Counted from the first letter of the stretch, positions 42,158 to 51,188 are shown. The stretch is 64,000 bases of DNA from Streptomyces graminofaciens (GCF_030294945.1 NZ_AP018448.1:6850001-6914000); one strand, 5' to 3'. Notes: generated from the sequence alone by a model not told the origin. Program-made: numbers and translations.

Positions 42158-43942
42158 TCAGAGAGCGCGCTTCGGTCCGGCGAGTCCACCGGGCGGGCCG
42201 ACAGGCAACGTCCCCGCCGGGGCGGCGGGCAGCCTGCCCTGCGCTAGGCGAGCAGGAGAAGCGCCGTGTTCGGACTCGGGTGCCGCCTCGACGAGGTCTG
42301 GGCAGTTGCGGGCCCAGGCGTCCAGGAAGCGGTTGCGCATGTACGCCTTGGCCTGCCTGCCCTTGTCGAACCGGTAGTTGGCCGGGCTGATGTTGAAGTC
42401 CCGCAGCAGATTGCTCAGGTGGTAGGCGTTCAGCCCTTTGGTGCCGTGCTCCGCCCACGGGGCCTCGGCATCCTGGAGCAGCGCGGCGACCAGATCCTGG
42501 GTGGACAGGGCCTCGGGGTGGTCCGCCTGCGCGAAGATGCGGTGGATGTCGCGCAGCAGCCGTGTCTTCAAGCTGCTCTGCTCGTCCTGGACCGCCTCGT
42601 GGCGGGTCATGGCCAGGCAGGCGGCACGAGCCTGGGCGGGCCAGTGGCCGCCGGCCAGGTCGGCGATGATGACCAGCGGCTCCCAGGTGTCCGCCGCTCG
42701 GTCCTCCACCGGCATCTGCGGCACCATGCGGGCAGCCTGCCCGCGCAGCGGACCAAGCCATGCGGTCAGCCGGTCACGTAGCGCGTTGAGTTCTGGCACC
42801 GAATACCGGGAGCGGAAAGGGGTGACCCTTTCGCCCGGCTTGCGCTTCTGCATCCGCAGAACGACCGCCCGGTCCATGACTGTGTCCGGCAGGTCGCCGA
42901 TCCCCGCGATGGCGGCCATGGCGAAGGTGGGGAACGGGGTCGGTTTGTGATCCGGACCGGAGATCCGCCAGGCGGGCCGGTTGCGCTGGTGCCCGGCATT
43001 CAGCAGGCCGCGCAGGATCTCACTGTCACCGCTCGCCTTGGGGCCGAAGATGGTGTCCGCCTCGTCCACCAGCAGGGTGGGCGGGTTCTTGCCGATGACC
43101 CGGAAGATGACCGCCGGGGAGGTGTTCACCGTCATCATCGGCTGGTGCACGGTCTCGTGGAGCACGTCCAGAACCCGGGACTTGCCGCAGCCCTTCGTCG
43201 GGCTCACCACCGCCAGACGCGGCGCATGCTGCAAAGCCGTCTGGATGTGCGTGGCCGCCACCCACAGGGTGACCGCGGTCAGCGCCCCCTCGCTGGGCAG
43301 CACCACGTACCGGCCGATCGCCGTTCGTAGCTCGTCCAGCAGCACGGCTCCCTCGACGGCCACCTGGCCGCCTGCATCAGCACGGTCACCGGTCCCCGAC
43401 CCGTCGTCGGGGACCGTGGTCCCCGAAGTGCCCTGGGGGCCGTCCCCACGGCGATCCCCTTTCGTGGTCTGAGCGACCAGAACTCGGGGACCGGATCCGG
43501 GGGTCGGCTGACCGGAAGTCCCCACCAGGTCCCCGGCTTCCGGTCCGTCTGTGCCAGCATGGCCTGCACTGCCGGGTCCGGTCCGCAGGGCGTTGACCTG
43601 CGGATCCTCTGCCAGGGCAGGGGGGATCGTCGAGCGTGCGGTCCCTATCTGTTCCGGGGACCGGTCCCCGCCGTCCATTGCTTTGATGCCATGCGTGGTC
43701 CCCAGGCCCGATAGGGGATCACCGTTACTCGCTGAGCCAGGCAGCGGATCAACTGCGGTGGCCCGCTCCCCGGGGCCGGAGCCGTGGGGACCGACTGGCT
43801 CAGCAATGCGGTCCCCGCCCTGGGGACGTGCGGGGTCTCCGTCGGGATTCGATCCGAGCGACAGCATCGTCTGGCCGGGAATGGCGACCGGCGGCCAGAT
43901 GGCCTTCGTTGTGTTCTGCGGGTTGGGGAAGGTGTCTTCCAT
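42158..43942 (-). CDS. DUF3631 protein, ATPase-like, probable replication/helicase function
   Basis: A 594-residue protein. About 190 N-terminal residues are low-complexity (Gly/Asp/Pro). The remainder is the DUF3631 region: an ATP-binding-type loop VVSPTKGCGKSRVLDVLHETV (Walker A-like GCGKS), a Walker B-like TLLVDEADTIFG, and GLLNAGHQRNRPAWRISG. A C-terminal part resembling a winged helix follows (TKGLNAYHLSNLLRDFNISPANYRFDKGRQAKAYMRNRFLDAW). Such proteins occur in actinobacterial plasmids and integrative elements with replication genes. ATG 43942 has AGGAG upstream. It is transcribed toward mobC. Confidence 0.82.
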   Translation of the reverse strand: MEDTFPNPQNTTKAIWPPVAIPGQTMLSLGSNPDGDPARPQGGDRIAEPVGPHGSGPGERATAVDPLPGSASNGDPLSGLGTTHGIKAMDGGDRSPEQIGTARSTIPPALAEDPQVNALRTGPGSAGHAGTDGPEAGDLVGTSGQPTPGSGPRVLVAQTTKGDRRGDGPQGTSGTTVPDDGSGTGDRADAGGQVAVEGAVLLDELRTAIGRYVVLPSEGALTAVTLWVAATHIQTALQHAPRLAVVSPTKGCGKSRVLDVLHETVHQPMMTVNTSPAVIFRVIGKNPPTLLVDEADTIFGPKASGDSEILRGLLNAGHQRNRPAWRISGPDHKPTPFPTFAMAAIAGIGDLPDTVMDRAVVLRMQKRKPGERVTPFRSRYSVPELNALRDRLTAWLGPLRGQAARMVPQMPVEDRAADTWEPLVIIADLAGGHWPAQARAACLAMTRHEAVQDEQSSLKTRLLRDIHRIFAQADHPEALSTQDLVAALLQDAEAPWAEHGTKGLNAYHLSNLLRDFNISPANYRFDKGRQAKAYMRNRFLDAWARNCPDLVEAAPESEHGASPARLAQGRLPAAPAGTLPVGPPGGLAGPKRAL

Positions 43943-44007
43943 AGTGCTCCTGGGGTGCGCGCAGGCAGGGGCCCGCTACGCGGGGTGGATTCGTGCGGAA
44001 ACGCCAC

Positions 44008-44771
44008 TCAGGCGGCGAGGCTCAGCGCAGCGCTGGACACCCAGGGGCTGAGCACTTTCACAACGGGCTTGTGGTAGCAGACCCGGCGGCCATTTTGGGT
44101 CGGGAACTCGACCGTTTGGATCGCGAGTTCGCAAAGCGCAGCGTCCCCCACCGCGGCCAGTTGAGTGCGTGTCCGTTGCACCCCCTCGGCGAAGCGCCAG
44201 GAGGAGGACCTGAAGCGGAACGAGTCGATGTCAGGGCATTCAGCCAGGCGGAACAGAAGTGTCGTGATCGGCTGCGGCCCTTGGCCGGCCCTGGCCCGCG
44301 CCCTGCGCTCGGCCATGGTGTTCGGGCACCCGCAAGGGTGACCTGCATCAGCTTCCCGGGACAGGAACGCACGCCCGTCGCAGTGGTGCGCCAGGCCACG
44401 GGAGTCCCACAGCTTCATCTGCCCCGTCAGCCTGCCAGGATTCTCGACGACGACTCGGAGACTGGCCTTCTCGGCTACGACTTCGAACAGCTCCGAGCCG
44501 TTGGCCAATCGCCGCTGCGGCTCGGCTCCGAGCGCGCTCGCGATGCTCTCCGCCACATGGGGCGACACCGTGAGCAGGCGCCAGACCGGGCGGGTGAGCA
44601 GCTTGCCGTCGACGACGCGGCCGAAGTCGCAGTCACCAGCGACTGGTTCGGATGCCCTGGACAGCGAGCACGTGTGAGGGGTGCCGAGTCGCTGACGGTG
44701 AGTGGTGCACGGTCGGGTGCAGCCATGCGTCGCGGCGGTGCGATGCCGTCGGCGATGGCCAGAACATTCAC
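44008..44771 (-). CDS. Candidate phiC31 Gp3-like recombination directionality factor, start unclear
   Basis: The protein-like part begins about 44665 with SRASEPVAGDCDFGRVVDGKLLTRPVWRLLTVSP. It continues with a Cys cluster region (GHPCGCPNTMAERRARARAGQGPQPITTLLFRLAECPDIDSFRFRSSSWRF) and ends VEFPTQNGRRVCYHKPVVKVLSP. This order of motifs resembles the Gp3-like excision factors that pair with phiC31 integrases; I judge this from memory. The frame is open to 44898 but its first part is not protein-like. A different frame from GTG 44771 (MNVLAIADGIAPPRRMAAPDRAPLTVSDSAPLTRAR) looks genuine, suggesting a one-base frameshift near 44665-44675. It sits just downstream of the integrase gene. Confidence 0.5.
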
Positions 44772-44909
44772 CGTCGGTCGGCGAAGCGGTGGCCGGGCTG
44801 GGCGCGGGGTTGTGCAAGAGACGGCTCCTGACGGTTGGGAGACGCAGGGGCGCCAGAGCAGCGACGCGGCTGCCCGGAGCCCCCGAGGACACCGTCAATG
44901 CTCCGGAGA

Positions 44910-44934
44910 ATCGCCGGTTTCTCTAACCGGCGAT
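44910..44934. terminator. Terminator after integrase gene
   Basis: ATCGCCGGTT (44910-44919), loop TCTCT and AACCGGCGAT (44925-44934) form a perfect 10-bp stem, 42 bases beyond the integrase stop codon. Confidence 0.85.
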
Positions 44935-44975
44935 GTGGGTGTACTCTCCCTCGCTCGTCTCGGTTCAGCGGCAGG

Positions 44976-46757
44976 TCAGACCGCTTCTGCTAGCACCTCC
45001 TGCTGCCTCGATTCGCCAGTCTCTGCGTCATCGCCCTCGGCCTGTTCCGGTCGTACGAACTCGACCGTCGCCCGCTTCTCGACGGGCGTCGACCTTCCCG
45101 CACCGAACGCCTTGGTGACCGTGACCCGGCGCACGAACAACTTGACGAACTCCCGGCGCTCCTGCGTCGTCGCAGCCTCCCACCATGAGCCCTCGCCCAC
45201 AGGATCGACGTCCCCCGCACCCAAGGGCAGCCACAGGTGGATCGGGAGCGTCGGCGTCGCCGCCTCTTCCAACTCGGTGAGACGGGCCTCCGCCCGCTCC
45301 ATACGGCCGAGGAGCCGTTCCCTGCGCTCCCGGAACCGGCGTCGTCCGACGGGGTCGTCGTAGTCGCCGGCCTCTTCCCTGTCGTACAGCTCCTCCAGCG
45401 CGTGCTTGGCATCGGCGCGTTCGGTGACGAGACTGCGGCGTTCGCCCACGATCTCCGGCTGTTCTGTCTGCGCCGCGTACCGACGGGCGGCCTCGGCGAG
45501 GATGACTGCCGTCTCGGGGTCGTCCTCGGCCGTCTGGATGAGGGCGAAGATCCGCCGGGCGACGTACAGGTCCAGGGTCTGCATGCTGATCGTGCACTCG
45601 CCCTCGTGCTGGCCCGGCAGCGCTTTCCGACGGCGGCAGCGGTACGCGGCCTTGTAGGGAGTGGTCGCACGGTGCGACGTCATCACCGCACCGCAGTCGC
45701 AGAAGAGGACGTCCATGGCGGAGAGGACGGCGTGTCCGCGCGACAGGCCCTTGCCCTGGCCCCTGCCGTCGAGCCACTTCTGCAGTTCGTGCCAGTCGTC
45801 CGGCGGGATGATCGGCGGGTACGCCTGGACCGGCTTCATGGTCTCGGGGTCGCGCTCGATGCGGTAGCTCTCGATTTTGCTGGTCAGCTTCCCGTCGTCT
45901 TCCCGGCGCTTGTACACCGGGGTCGCCGCGTAGCCCGCGATGCGTGGGTCCCGGAGGATGCGCATGGCGGTCTTCGGATCCCAGACGCTGTCCTTCGTCT
46001 TCTTGCCGACCCGCTGCCCCTTCGTCGGGACTCCGTCGGCGGTCATCTGGGCGCAGATGCCGGTGAGAGAGCCCGGGTGCCGGCGCCCACCTCCCGGCTG
46101 GTACGGCATGTCCTTGTGCTCCTTGATCCGCGCCCACATGTCCCGAATCACCGGCACCTCGTCGGGATCGTGCTCTAGGACATGGATCACGACGGGCCTG
46201 CCGTCGGCCGTCGTTCGCGTCGCGGGGACCATGCGGAAGCCGTACGGCGGCTTGCCGCCCACATAGCCGCCGAGTTCGCGGGCCGTCTTCTTCGCGCCCC
46301 GCACCGCGTCGCTCTTGTTCTTGCTCTCGCTGTGAGCCGCGTCGAGCCGCAGGATCAGATGGATCAGGTCCATCAGGTTGCCCTTGCGGAACTCGCCCTC
46401 GGTGAGGCTGACGATCGTCACGCCGAGGTTGAGCAGCTCCGTGACGATGGGGATGGCGTCCAGCGGATCCATCCGTGACAGGCGGCTGATGTAGTAGACG
46501 ATGATCAGGTTGATCCGGCCCTCGTGGCAGTCCTTGAGTAGCCGTTCGAAGTCCGGGCGGCCGTCGCCCGTGAACGCGGATATCCCGAGGTCCTCGTACT
46601 CGGTGATGCTGACGGCCCCGCGCCGCTTCGCCTCGGCCACACCCGCAGCGCGCTGCGTGACCGTGCTGACCTCGGACTTGTTGGCCCGCCCCACGGACTG
46701 ACGCCCATAGACCCCTGCATGGATGTCCATGCCGGTCACCACCCCTGGTCTGATCAT
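44976..46757 (-). CDS. int: phiC31-type large serine integrase
   Basis: A 593-residue recombinase. The N-terminal start MIRPGVVTGMDIHAGVYGRQS places the catalytic Ser in YGRQS, as in phiC31 integrase. The resolvase domain continues with INLIIVYYISRLSRMDPLDAIPIVTELLNLGVTIVSLTEGEFRKGNLMDLIHLILRLDAAHSESKNKS. The recombinase domain follows (MRILRDPRIAGYAATPVYKRR...), then a zinc ribbon (LFCDCGAVMTSHR...CRRRK...GQHEGECTISM) and a coiled-coil segment. Similarity to phiC31 Int, as I recall it, is strong throughout. It catalyses attP x attB recombination. ATG 46757 lies 46 bases from the attR core, so the promoter overlaps the attP arm. Confidence 0.94.
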   Translation of the reverse strand: MIRPGVVTGMDIHAGVYGRQSVGRANKSEVSTVTQRAAGVAEAKRRGAVSITEYEDLGISAFTGDGRPDFERLLKDCHEGRINLIIVYYISRLSRMDPLDAIPIVTELLNLGVTIVSLTEGEFRKGNLMDLIHLILRLDAAHSESKNKSDAVRGAKKTARELGGYVGGKPPYGFRMVPATRTTADGRPVVIHVLEHDPDEVPVIRDMWARIKEHKDMPYQPGGGRRHPGSLTGICAQMTADGVPTKGQRVGKKTKDSVWDPKTAMRILRDPRIAGYAATPVYKRREDDGKLTSKIESYRIERDPETMKPVQAYPPIIPPDDWHELQKWLDGRGQGKGLSRGHAVLSAMDVLFCDCGAVMTSHRATTPYKAAYRCRRRKALPGQHEGECTISMQTLDLYVARRIFALIQTAEDDPETAVILAEAARRYAAQTEQPEIVGERRSLVTERADAKHALEELYDREEAGDYDDPVGRRRFRERRERLLGRMERAEARLTELEEAATPTLPIHLWLPLGAGDVDPVGEGSWWEAATTQERREFVKLFVRRVTVTKAFGAGRSTPVEKRATVEFVRPEQAEGDDAETGESRQQEVLAEAV

Positions 46758-46774
46758 GAGGGGACTCTAGCTGA

Positions 46775-46825
46775 TTTTTTAGCCCCCTAACTGGTTTCAC
46801 CCAAGGGGACCCCGTGGCACCCCCA
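46775..46825. other. attR: attR of the integrated element
   Basis: The element arm AGCCCCCTAACTGGTTTCACCC ends at 46802. The core AAGG is 46803-46806, then host pirin resumes (GGGACCCCGTGGCAC). The left arm is an imperfect inverse of the attL right arm. The integrase promoter must overlap this region. Confidence 0.85.
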
Positions 46826-47552
46826 CCGCGGCTTCGAGACCGTCACGTACATCATCGACGGGATCTTCGACCACCAGGACAGCCAGGGCGGTGGCGGCAC
46901 CATCACCAACGGCGACACCCAGTGGATGACGGCCGGATCGGGCCTCCTCCACATCGAGGCGCCGCCGGAGTCGCTCGTCATGTCCGGCGGTCTCTTCCAC
47001 GGCATCCAGCTGTGGGTGAACCTCCCGGCCAGGGACAAGATGATGGCCCCGAGATACCAGGACATCCGCGGCGGTCAGGTCCAGCTGCTCACCACCGCCG
47101 ACGGCGGCGCGCTGCTCCGCGTCATCGCCGGTGAGCTGGACGGCCACCAGGGCCCGGGCATCACCCACACCCCGATCACCCTGCTCCACGCGACCGTGGC
47201 GCCGGGCGCGGAGATCACGCTCCCGTGGCGCGAGGACTTCAACGCCCTCGCCTACGTCCTCGCCGGGCGCGGCAGCGTCGGTGCGGACCGGCGTCCGGTC
47301 CACCTCGGCCAGACGGCCGTCTTCGGCGGGGGTTCGTCGATCACGGTCCGCGCGGACGAGCAGCAGGACTCGAACGCGCCCGATCTGGAGATCCTCCTCC
47401 TGGGCGGGCAGCCGATCCGTGAGCCCATGGCCCACTACGGCCCGTTCGTGATGAACACCCGCGACGAGCTCCAGCAGGCGGTCGAGGACTTCCAGAAGGG
47501 CCGTCTGGGCACGATCCCGGCGGTGCACGGGATGACCGAGGGCGGCCTCTGA
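46807..47552 (+). pseudogene. Pirin, host 3' fragment
   Basis: This is the remaining 248 codons of the host pirin gene, from TPWHPHRGFETVTYIIDG to AVHGMTEGGL, in frame with the 5' fragment at 30354-30579. It has no start codon or ribosome site of its own; the first in-frame ATG is 46926, inside the first cupin. Excision of the element would restore a normal gene. It is close to the 3' part of the element-borne pirin but has about two dozen amino acid differences, so the two copies come from different lineages. Confidence 0.92.
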
Positions 47553-47593
47553 CAGCCCGACGGTGAGTGGCCGGATCCGATAGGGCACGGCGA

Positions 47594-47629
47594 GGCCCGA
47601 AGCCGCAACTCGTTCCGCGGCTTCGGGCC
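47594..47629. terminator. Terminator after host pirin
   Basis: GGCCCGAAGCCGC (47594-47606), a 10-base loop and GCGGCTTCGGGCC (47617-47629) form a perfect 13-bp stem, 41 bases after the pirin stop codon. Confidence 0.9.
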
Positions 47630-47759
47630 CGTCCTGCGCGGGCACGGCTGTCGACGGTTCGTGCGACATCGCCGGCCAGGACGTCCACCCGATGGTCCCG
47701 TCACCCACCCGGTCCGCCCTCGCACGGCACCCCCGGCCAGTTCATGATCCGCTGGAACC

Positions 47760-48860
47760 GTGCAGCTGCTCCCCGTCCCCATGCGCAGGCTGGCCGCCTG
47801 GTGTGCCGTGATCCTGCTGGTCGCGGGGGTCGGCTATGTCGGGGTCCGGCTGTGCGTGGAGTTCCGTACGGCGGTCACGCCCGTGCTGCTCGCGTTGCTG
47901 GGGACGGCCCTGCTCGGGCCCCTGCACCGGTGGCTGGTCAAGGTGCATGTGCATCGGTCGCTCGCCGCCGGGCTCACCTGTGTCGCGGTCGTGGCGGTCG
48001 TCGGCGGGGCCGTGTACATCGTGGTCGCCGCGCTCATCGAGACCGGGGACCAGATCATCTCCTCCCTCAGGGACGCGGCCGAGGACCTCGGCAAGAACTT
48101 CGGGGCCGCGGGCACCTCCCTCGACGACCTCGCCGCCAACGCCAAGGAACTGCTCGCCAAGTTCGGCGGGACCGCGGCCTCCAACGTCATCAGCGGGGTG
48201 AGCGTGGTCGGTGAGGCGCTCGCCATGGCCGTGCTCGCGCTGCTGCTCGTCTTCTTCTTCCTCCGCGACTCCCACCGGGCCGCGGCCGCCCTGCGGGGGC
48301 TGTCCCCGCGCTCCTGTGCCGATGTCGTCGAGGCGATCGCCCGGCGGGCGTACGAGGGCGTCGAGGGGTTCATGCGGGGGACCACGCTCGTCGCGCTCAT
48401 CGACGCCGTCTGCATCACCGTCGGGCTGCTGATCCTGGACGTTCCGGGGGCCGTCGGGCTCGGCGCGCTGGTCTTCGTCGGGGCGTACATCCCGTATCTC
48501 GGGGCGATCGTGTCGGGGGCCGTCGCCGTGCTGGTCGCCCTCGCCGACCGGGGGGCCGTGATCGCGTTGTGGGTGTTCGGGATCGTGCTGGCCGTGCAAC
48601 TGTTGGAGGGGCACGTACTGAACCCGATGATCCAGAGCCGGACGGTGCAGATGCATCCGGCGGCGGTGATGGTGGCGATCACCGCGGGGGCGTCCGTCGC
48701 CGGGGTCCTCGGCATGCTCCTCGCCGTACCGCTGACCGCGGCCGTCCTCGGGGTCTTCCACGAACTCCAGGCCCGGTACGGGAGCGAGGACCCGCCCGGC
48801 TACACCACCGGCGATCCGGGCCGCACCACCGACGACCCGTCCGGCGGAGCCGTCTCGTAG
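47760..48860 (+). CDS. AI-2E family transporter (UPF0118)
   Basis: A 366-residue polytopic membrane protein. There are two N-terminal helices, a long amphipathic soluble part (IISSLRDAAEDLGKNFGAAGTSLDDLAANAKELLAKFGG), then helices with LLLVFFFLRDSHR, the typical GALVFVGAYIPYLGAIVSGAVAVLVAL and EGHVLNPMIQSRTVQMHPAAVMVAITAGASVAGVLGMLLAVPLTA. Family members export autoinducer-2 or act as Na+/H+ antiporters; the substrate is not known here. GTG 47760 is the longest start and ATG 47781 an alternative; neither has a clear ribosome site. The last 61 bases overlap the convergent phosphatase gene. Confidence 0.85.
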   Translation: MQLLPVPMRRLAAWCAVILLVAGVGYVGVRLCVEFRTAVTPVLLALLGTALLGPLHRWLVKVHVHRSLAAGLTCVAVVAVVGGAVYIVVAALIETGDQIISSLRDAAEDLGKNFGAAGTSLDDLAANAKELLAKFGGTAASNVISGVSVVGEALAMAVLALLLVFFFLRDSHRAAAALRGLSPRSCADVVEAIARRAYEGVEGFMRGTTLVALIDAVCITVGLLILDVPGAVGLGALVFVGAYIPYLGAIVSGAVAVLVALADRGAVIALWVFGIVLAVQLLEGHVLNPMIQSRTVQMHPAAVMVAITAGASVAGVLGMLLAVPLTAAVLGVFHELQARYGSEDPPGYTTGDPGRTTDDPSGGAVS

Positions 48861-51013
48861 AGCTCGAACCAGATGCTCTTGCCGTCGCCGCGCGGATCGA
48901 CGCCCCACGCGTCCGCGAGCAGTTCCATGAGGACGAGTCCACGTCCGGAGGAGGCCAGTTCGCCGGGGCGGCGCTTGTGCGGGAGGTCGTCGCTGGTGTC
49001 CATCACCTCGATCCGCAACCGGCGCTTGCCGTTCTCGCCGGTCATCTCGGCGACCAGCAGCGCGTCCGCGTCGGTGTGGACGAGGACGTTGGTGAGCGTC
49101 TCGGAGACGAGCAGCACCGCCGAGTGGGCCTGGTCGTCGCAGGCCCAGTCGTGCAGCAGTTCGCGCACCTGCTGACGGGCCCCGGCTATCCGCTCCGGCT
49201 CGGCCTGGGCGACCGTCAGGGCCGTGCGGCGCACGGGAGGCCGTACGGCGGTGGTGTCGTCGCAGCCGCGGCCCTCGCCCGCGCGGCACAGCAGCAGTAT
49301 CGCGATGTCGTCCTCGCGCCGGTCGGCGAGCGGGCCGGGGGTGTGGTGGGAGGACGGGCCGTGCACGCCCCGCACGAGGGCGTCGGCCAGGGCTTCGAGG
49401 CCCTCGGGTGCCAGGCCGTCGGCGCTCGGCGCGGTGCCGTCGGCGGACTCGTCCGCGTCCTCGTACGACTCCAGGATCGAGCGGATGCGCCGCCAGCCCG
49501 TGTCGAGGTCGTGGCCGCCCGTCTCGATCAGGCCGTCGGTGCACAGGAGCATCGTCTCGCCGGGTTCGAGGACCAGACGGGTCGTCGGGTAGTCGGCGTC
49601 CGGGTCGACGCCCAGTGGCAGGCCGCCCGCCGTCGGCCGGACCAGGACCGTGCCGTCGGCCATGCGGACCGCCGGGTCGGGGTGTCCGGCGCGGGCGATG
49701 TCCAGCACCCCGGAGACCGGGTCGACCTCGACGTACAGGCACGTCGCGAAGCGCAGGTCCGAGAAATCGTTGTCGGAGTCGAAGGTGACCCCGTGCAGGA
49801 AGCGCGAGGCGCGGGAGAGGACCGCGTCGGGGCGGTGGCCCTCGGAGGCGTAGGCGCGCAGTGCGATGCGGAGCTGGCCCATCAGGCCGGCCGCCCGTAC
49901 GTCATGGCCCTGGACGTCGCCGATGACGAGGGCGAAACGGCCGTTGGGCAGCGCGATCATGTCGTACCAGTCGCCGCCCACCTGGAGTCCGCCGCCGGTG
50001 GGGACGTACCGCGCGGCGACGGTCATGCCGGGTATCTCGGGGCCCAGGGTGGGCAGCATCGTGCGCTGTAAGCCGTCCGTCAGCTCCCGCTCGGTCTCGG
50101 CGGCGCCCGCGCGCGAGAGGGCCTGGGCGAGCATGCGGGCCACGGTCGTCAGCACCGAGCGCTCGTCGGGTGTGAACGAGACGGGGTACGTGAAGCCCGC
50201 CATCCACGCGCCCATGGTCCGGCCGGCCACGGTCAGCGGCAGGAAGGCCCACGACTGGCGGGCGAACTGCTCGGCGAGCGGCCAGGCGGTGGGGTAGCGG
50301 TCCTTGTACTCCTCGGGGGAGGAGAGATAGACGGCCCGGCCGGTGCGGACCACCTCGGCGGCCGGATAGTCGGTGTTCAGCGGCATATGGGTGAAAGGGC
50401 GCTCGTCGCCGTCCCGGTGCCCGTGGTGCCCGATGACGGTGAGCCGGTCGCCGTCCACGCCGAACACCGCGAGCCCGTCCGGGGAGAAGCCAGGCATCGC
50501 CAGGCCCGCCGCGACCCGCAGCACCTCCTCCGTGGACCGTGCCTCGGCCAGCGCGCGGCCCGCGTCCAGCAGGAACGCCTCGCGCGAGCGCCGCCAGTCG
50601 CCGGTGACGGTGGGGTTGCGGGCGGCTGTCTGCGGCGAGGGCTCGGTGACCTCCTGGAGCGTGCCGATCAGCTCGTACGACCTGCGCTCGGGGTCGATGG
50701 TCGGCTTGGAGCGGCTGCGGACCGTGCGCAGCACGCGGCCCCGCTCGTCCATGACCCGGATCCGGACCTCGGCGAGGGTGTCCTCGGTGACGGCGAGCTG
50801 CACCACCGAGACGATCTCGTTCCAGTCGACGGGGTGCAGCCGGGACCTCGCCCCGGCCTGCGTCAACGTTGTCGGCTCCGGGGGCAGCCCCAGGAGCCGG
50901 GCGGCCTCCGCGTCCACCGTGACGGTCCCGGCGGCACTGTCCCAGTGCCACAGTCCGGTCGCGAGGGCAGCGAGGACGTCCCCCACGGTGGGCAGGGGCT
51001 CTCCAGTGCGCAT
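48800..51013 (-). CDS. Multidomain PP2C (SpoIIE/RsbU) phosphatase with PAS, GAF and ATPase domains
   Basis: A 737-residue signalling protein. It contains a PAS-like domain (about 8-120, LWHWDSAAGTVTVDAEAARLLGLPPE), a GAF domain (about 145-305) and a SpoIIE/PP2C phosphatase domain (about 330-565, RYVPTGGGLQVGGDWYDMIALPNGRFALVIGDVQGHDVRAAGLMGQLR, and DDIAILLLCR with metal Asp residues). A C-terminal GHKL ATPase/anti-sigma domain follows (about 600-720, LLVSETLTNVLVHT...ASSGRGLVLMELLADAWGV). Such proteins control partner-switching sigma regulation by dephosphorylating anti-anti-sigma factors. ATG 51013 follows GAGTGGG. Its 3' end overlaps the convergent transporter gene. Confidence 0.92.
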   Translation of the reverse strand: MRTGEPLPTVGDVLAALATGLWHWDSAAGTVTVDAEAARLLGLPPEPTTLTQAGARSRLHPVDWNEIVSVVQLAVTEDTLAEVRIRVMDERGRVLRTVRSRSKPTIDPERRSYELIGTLQEVTEPSPQTAARNPTVTGDWRRSREAFLLDAGRALAEARSTEEVLRVAAGLAMPGFSPDGLAVFGVDGDRLTVIGHHGHRDGDERPFTHMPLNTDYPAAEVVRTGRAVYLSSPEEYKDRYPTAWPLAEQFARQSWAFLPLTVAGRTMGAWMAGFTYPVSFTPDERSVLTTVARMLAQALSRAGAAETERELTDGLQRTMLPTLGPEIPGMTVAARYVPTGGGLQVGGDWYDMIALPNGRFALVIGDVQGHDVRAAGLMGQLRIALRAYASEGHRPDAVLSRASRFLHGVTFDSDNDFSDLRFATCLYVEVDPVSGVLDIARAGHPDPAVRMADGTVLVRPTAGGLPLGVDPDADYPTTRLVLEPGETMLLCTDGLIETGGHDLDTGWRRIRSILESYEDADESADGTAPSADGLAPEGLEALADALVRGVHGPSSHHTPGPLADRREDDIAILLLCRAGEGRGCDDTTAVRPPVRRTALTVAQAEPERIAGARQQVRELLHDWACDDQAHSAVLLVSETLTNVLVHTDADALLVAEMTGENGKRRLRIEVMDTSDDLPHKRRPGELASSGRGLVLMELLADAWGVDPRGDGKSIWFELYETAPPDGSSVVRPGSPVV

Positions 51014-51188
51014 TGACCCACTCTAAGAACAGCTGATCGGACAGTGCCACCGAAGCTGTACAGAGCATCGAGCGGTACCGGGGGTAACGACAGCTGAGGC
51101 TAGCGGTGGAAAACGCTTGCAGTCCCCTTGAGGCGCGCAGCCGTAATGGAGGGGAGGCGATCTTGGGGTGCCCGGTACCCTTGTTTCT

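Larger units (their letters stand above)
30576..46802. mobile_element. Integrative mobilizable element with phiC31-type integrase, inserted in pirin
   Basis: The element spans 16,227 bases between AAGG cores at 30576 and 46803. Host pirin is split exactly at these cores. The content is a phiC31-like large serine integrase at the right end, a candidate Gp3-like excision factor, a DUF3631 protein, a MobC-like protein and a relaxase (mobilization), plus cargo: a complete pirin gene, an ECF sigma factor pair, a secreted protein, and a tRNA-synthetase-like/ASCH/ATPase/HTH-TPR/methyltransferase cassette. No FtsK/Tra DNA translocase or type IV secretion gene is visible, so transfer probably needs a helper. 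Reconstructed attP has inverted arms (CCCCCTAACTGG and CAGTTGGGGG) around the core. Confidence 0.9.

Noticed and set aside
41198..42247. A 349-codon plus-strand frame across the mobilization genes.
   Set aside because: It is antisense to mobC and the oriT candidate, with no start signal. The minus strand encodes recognisable proteins.
30576..46802. The element being a phiC31-like prophage.
   Set aside because: No capsid, portal, terminase or tail gene is present. It has relaxase and MobC genes and is only 16 kb.
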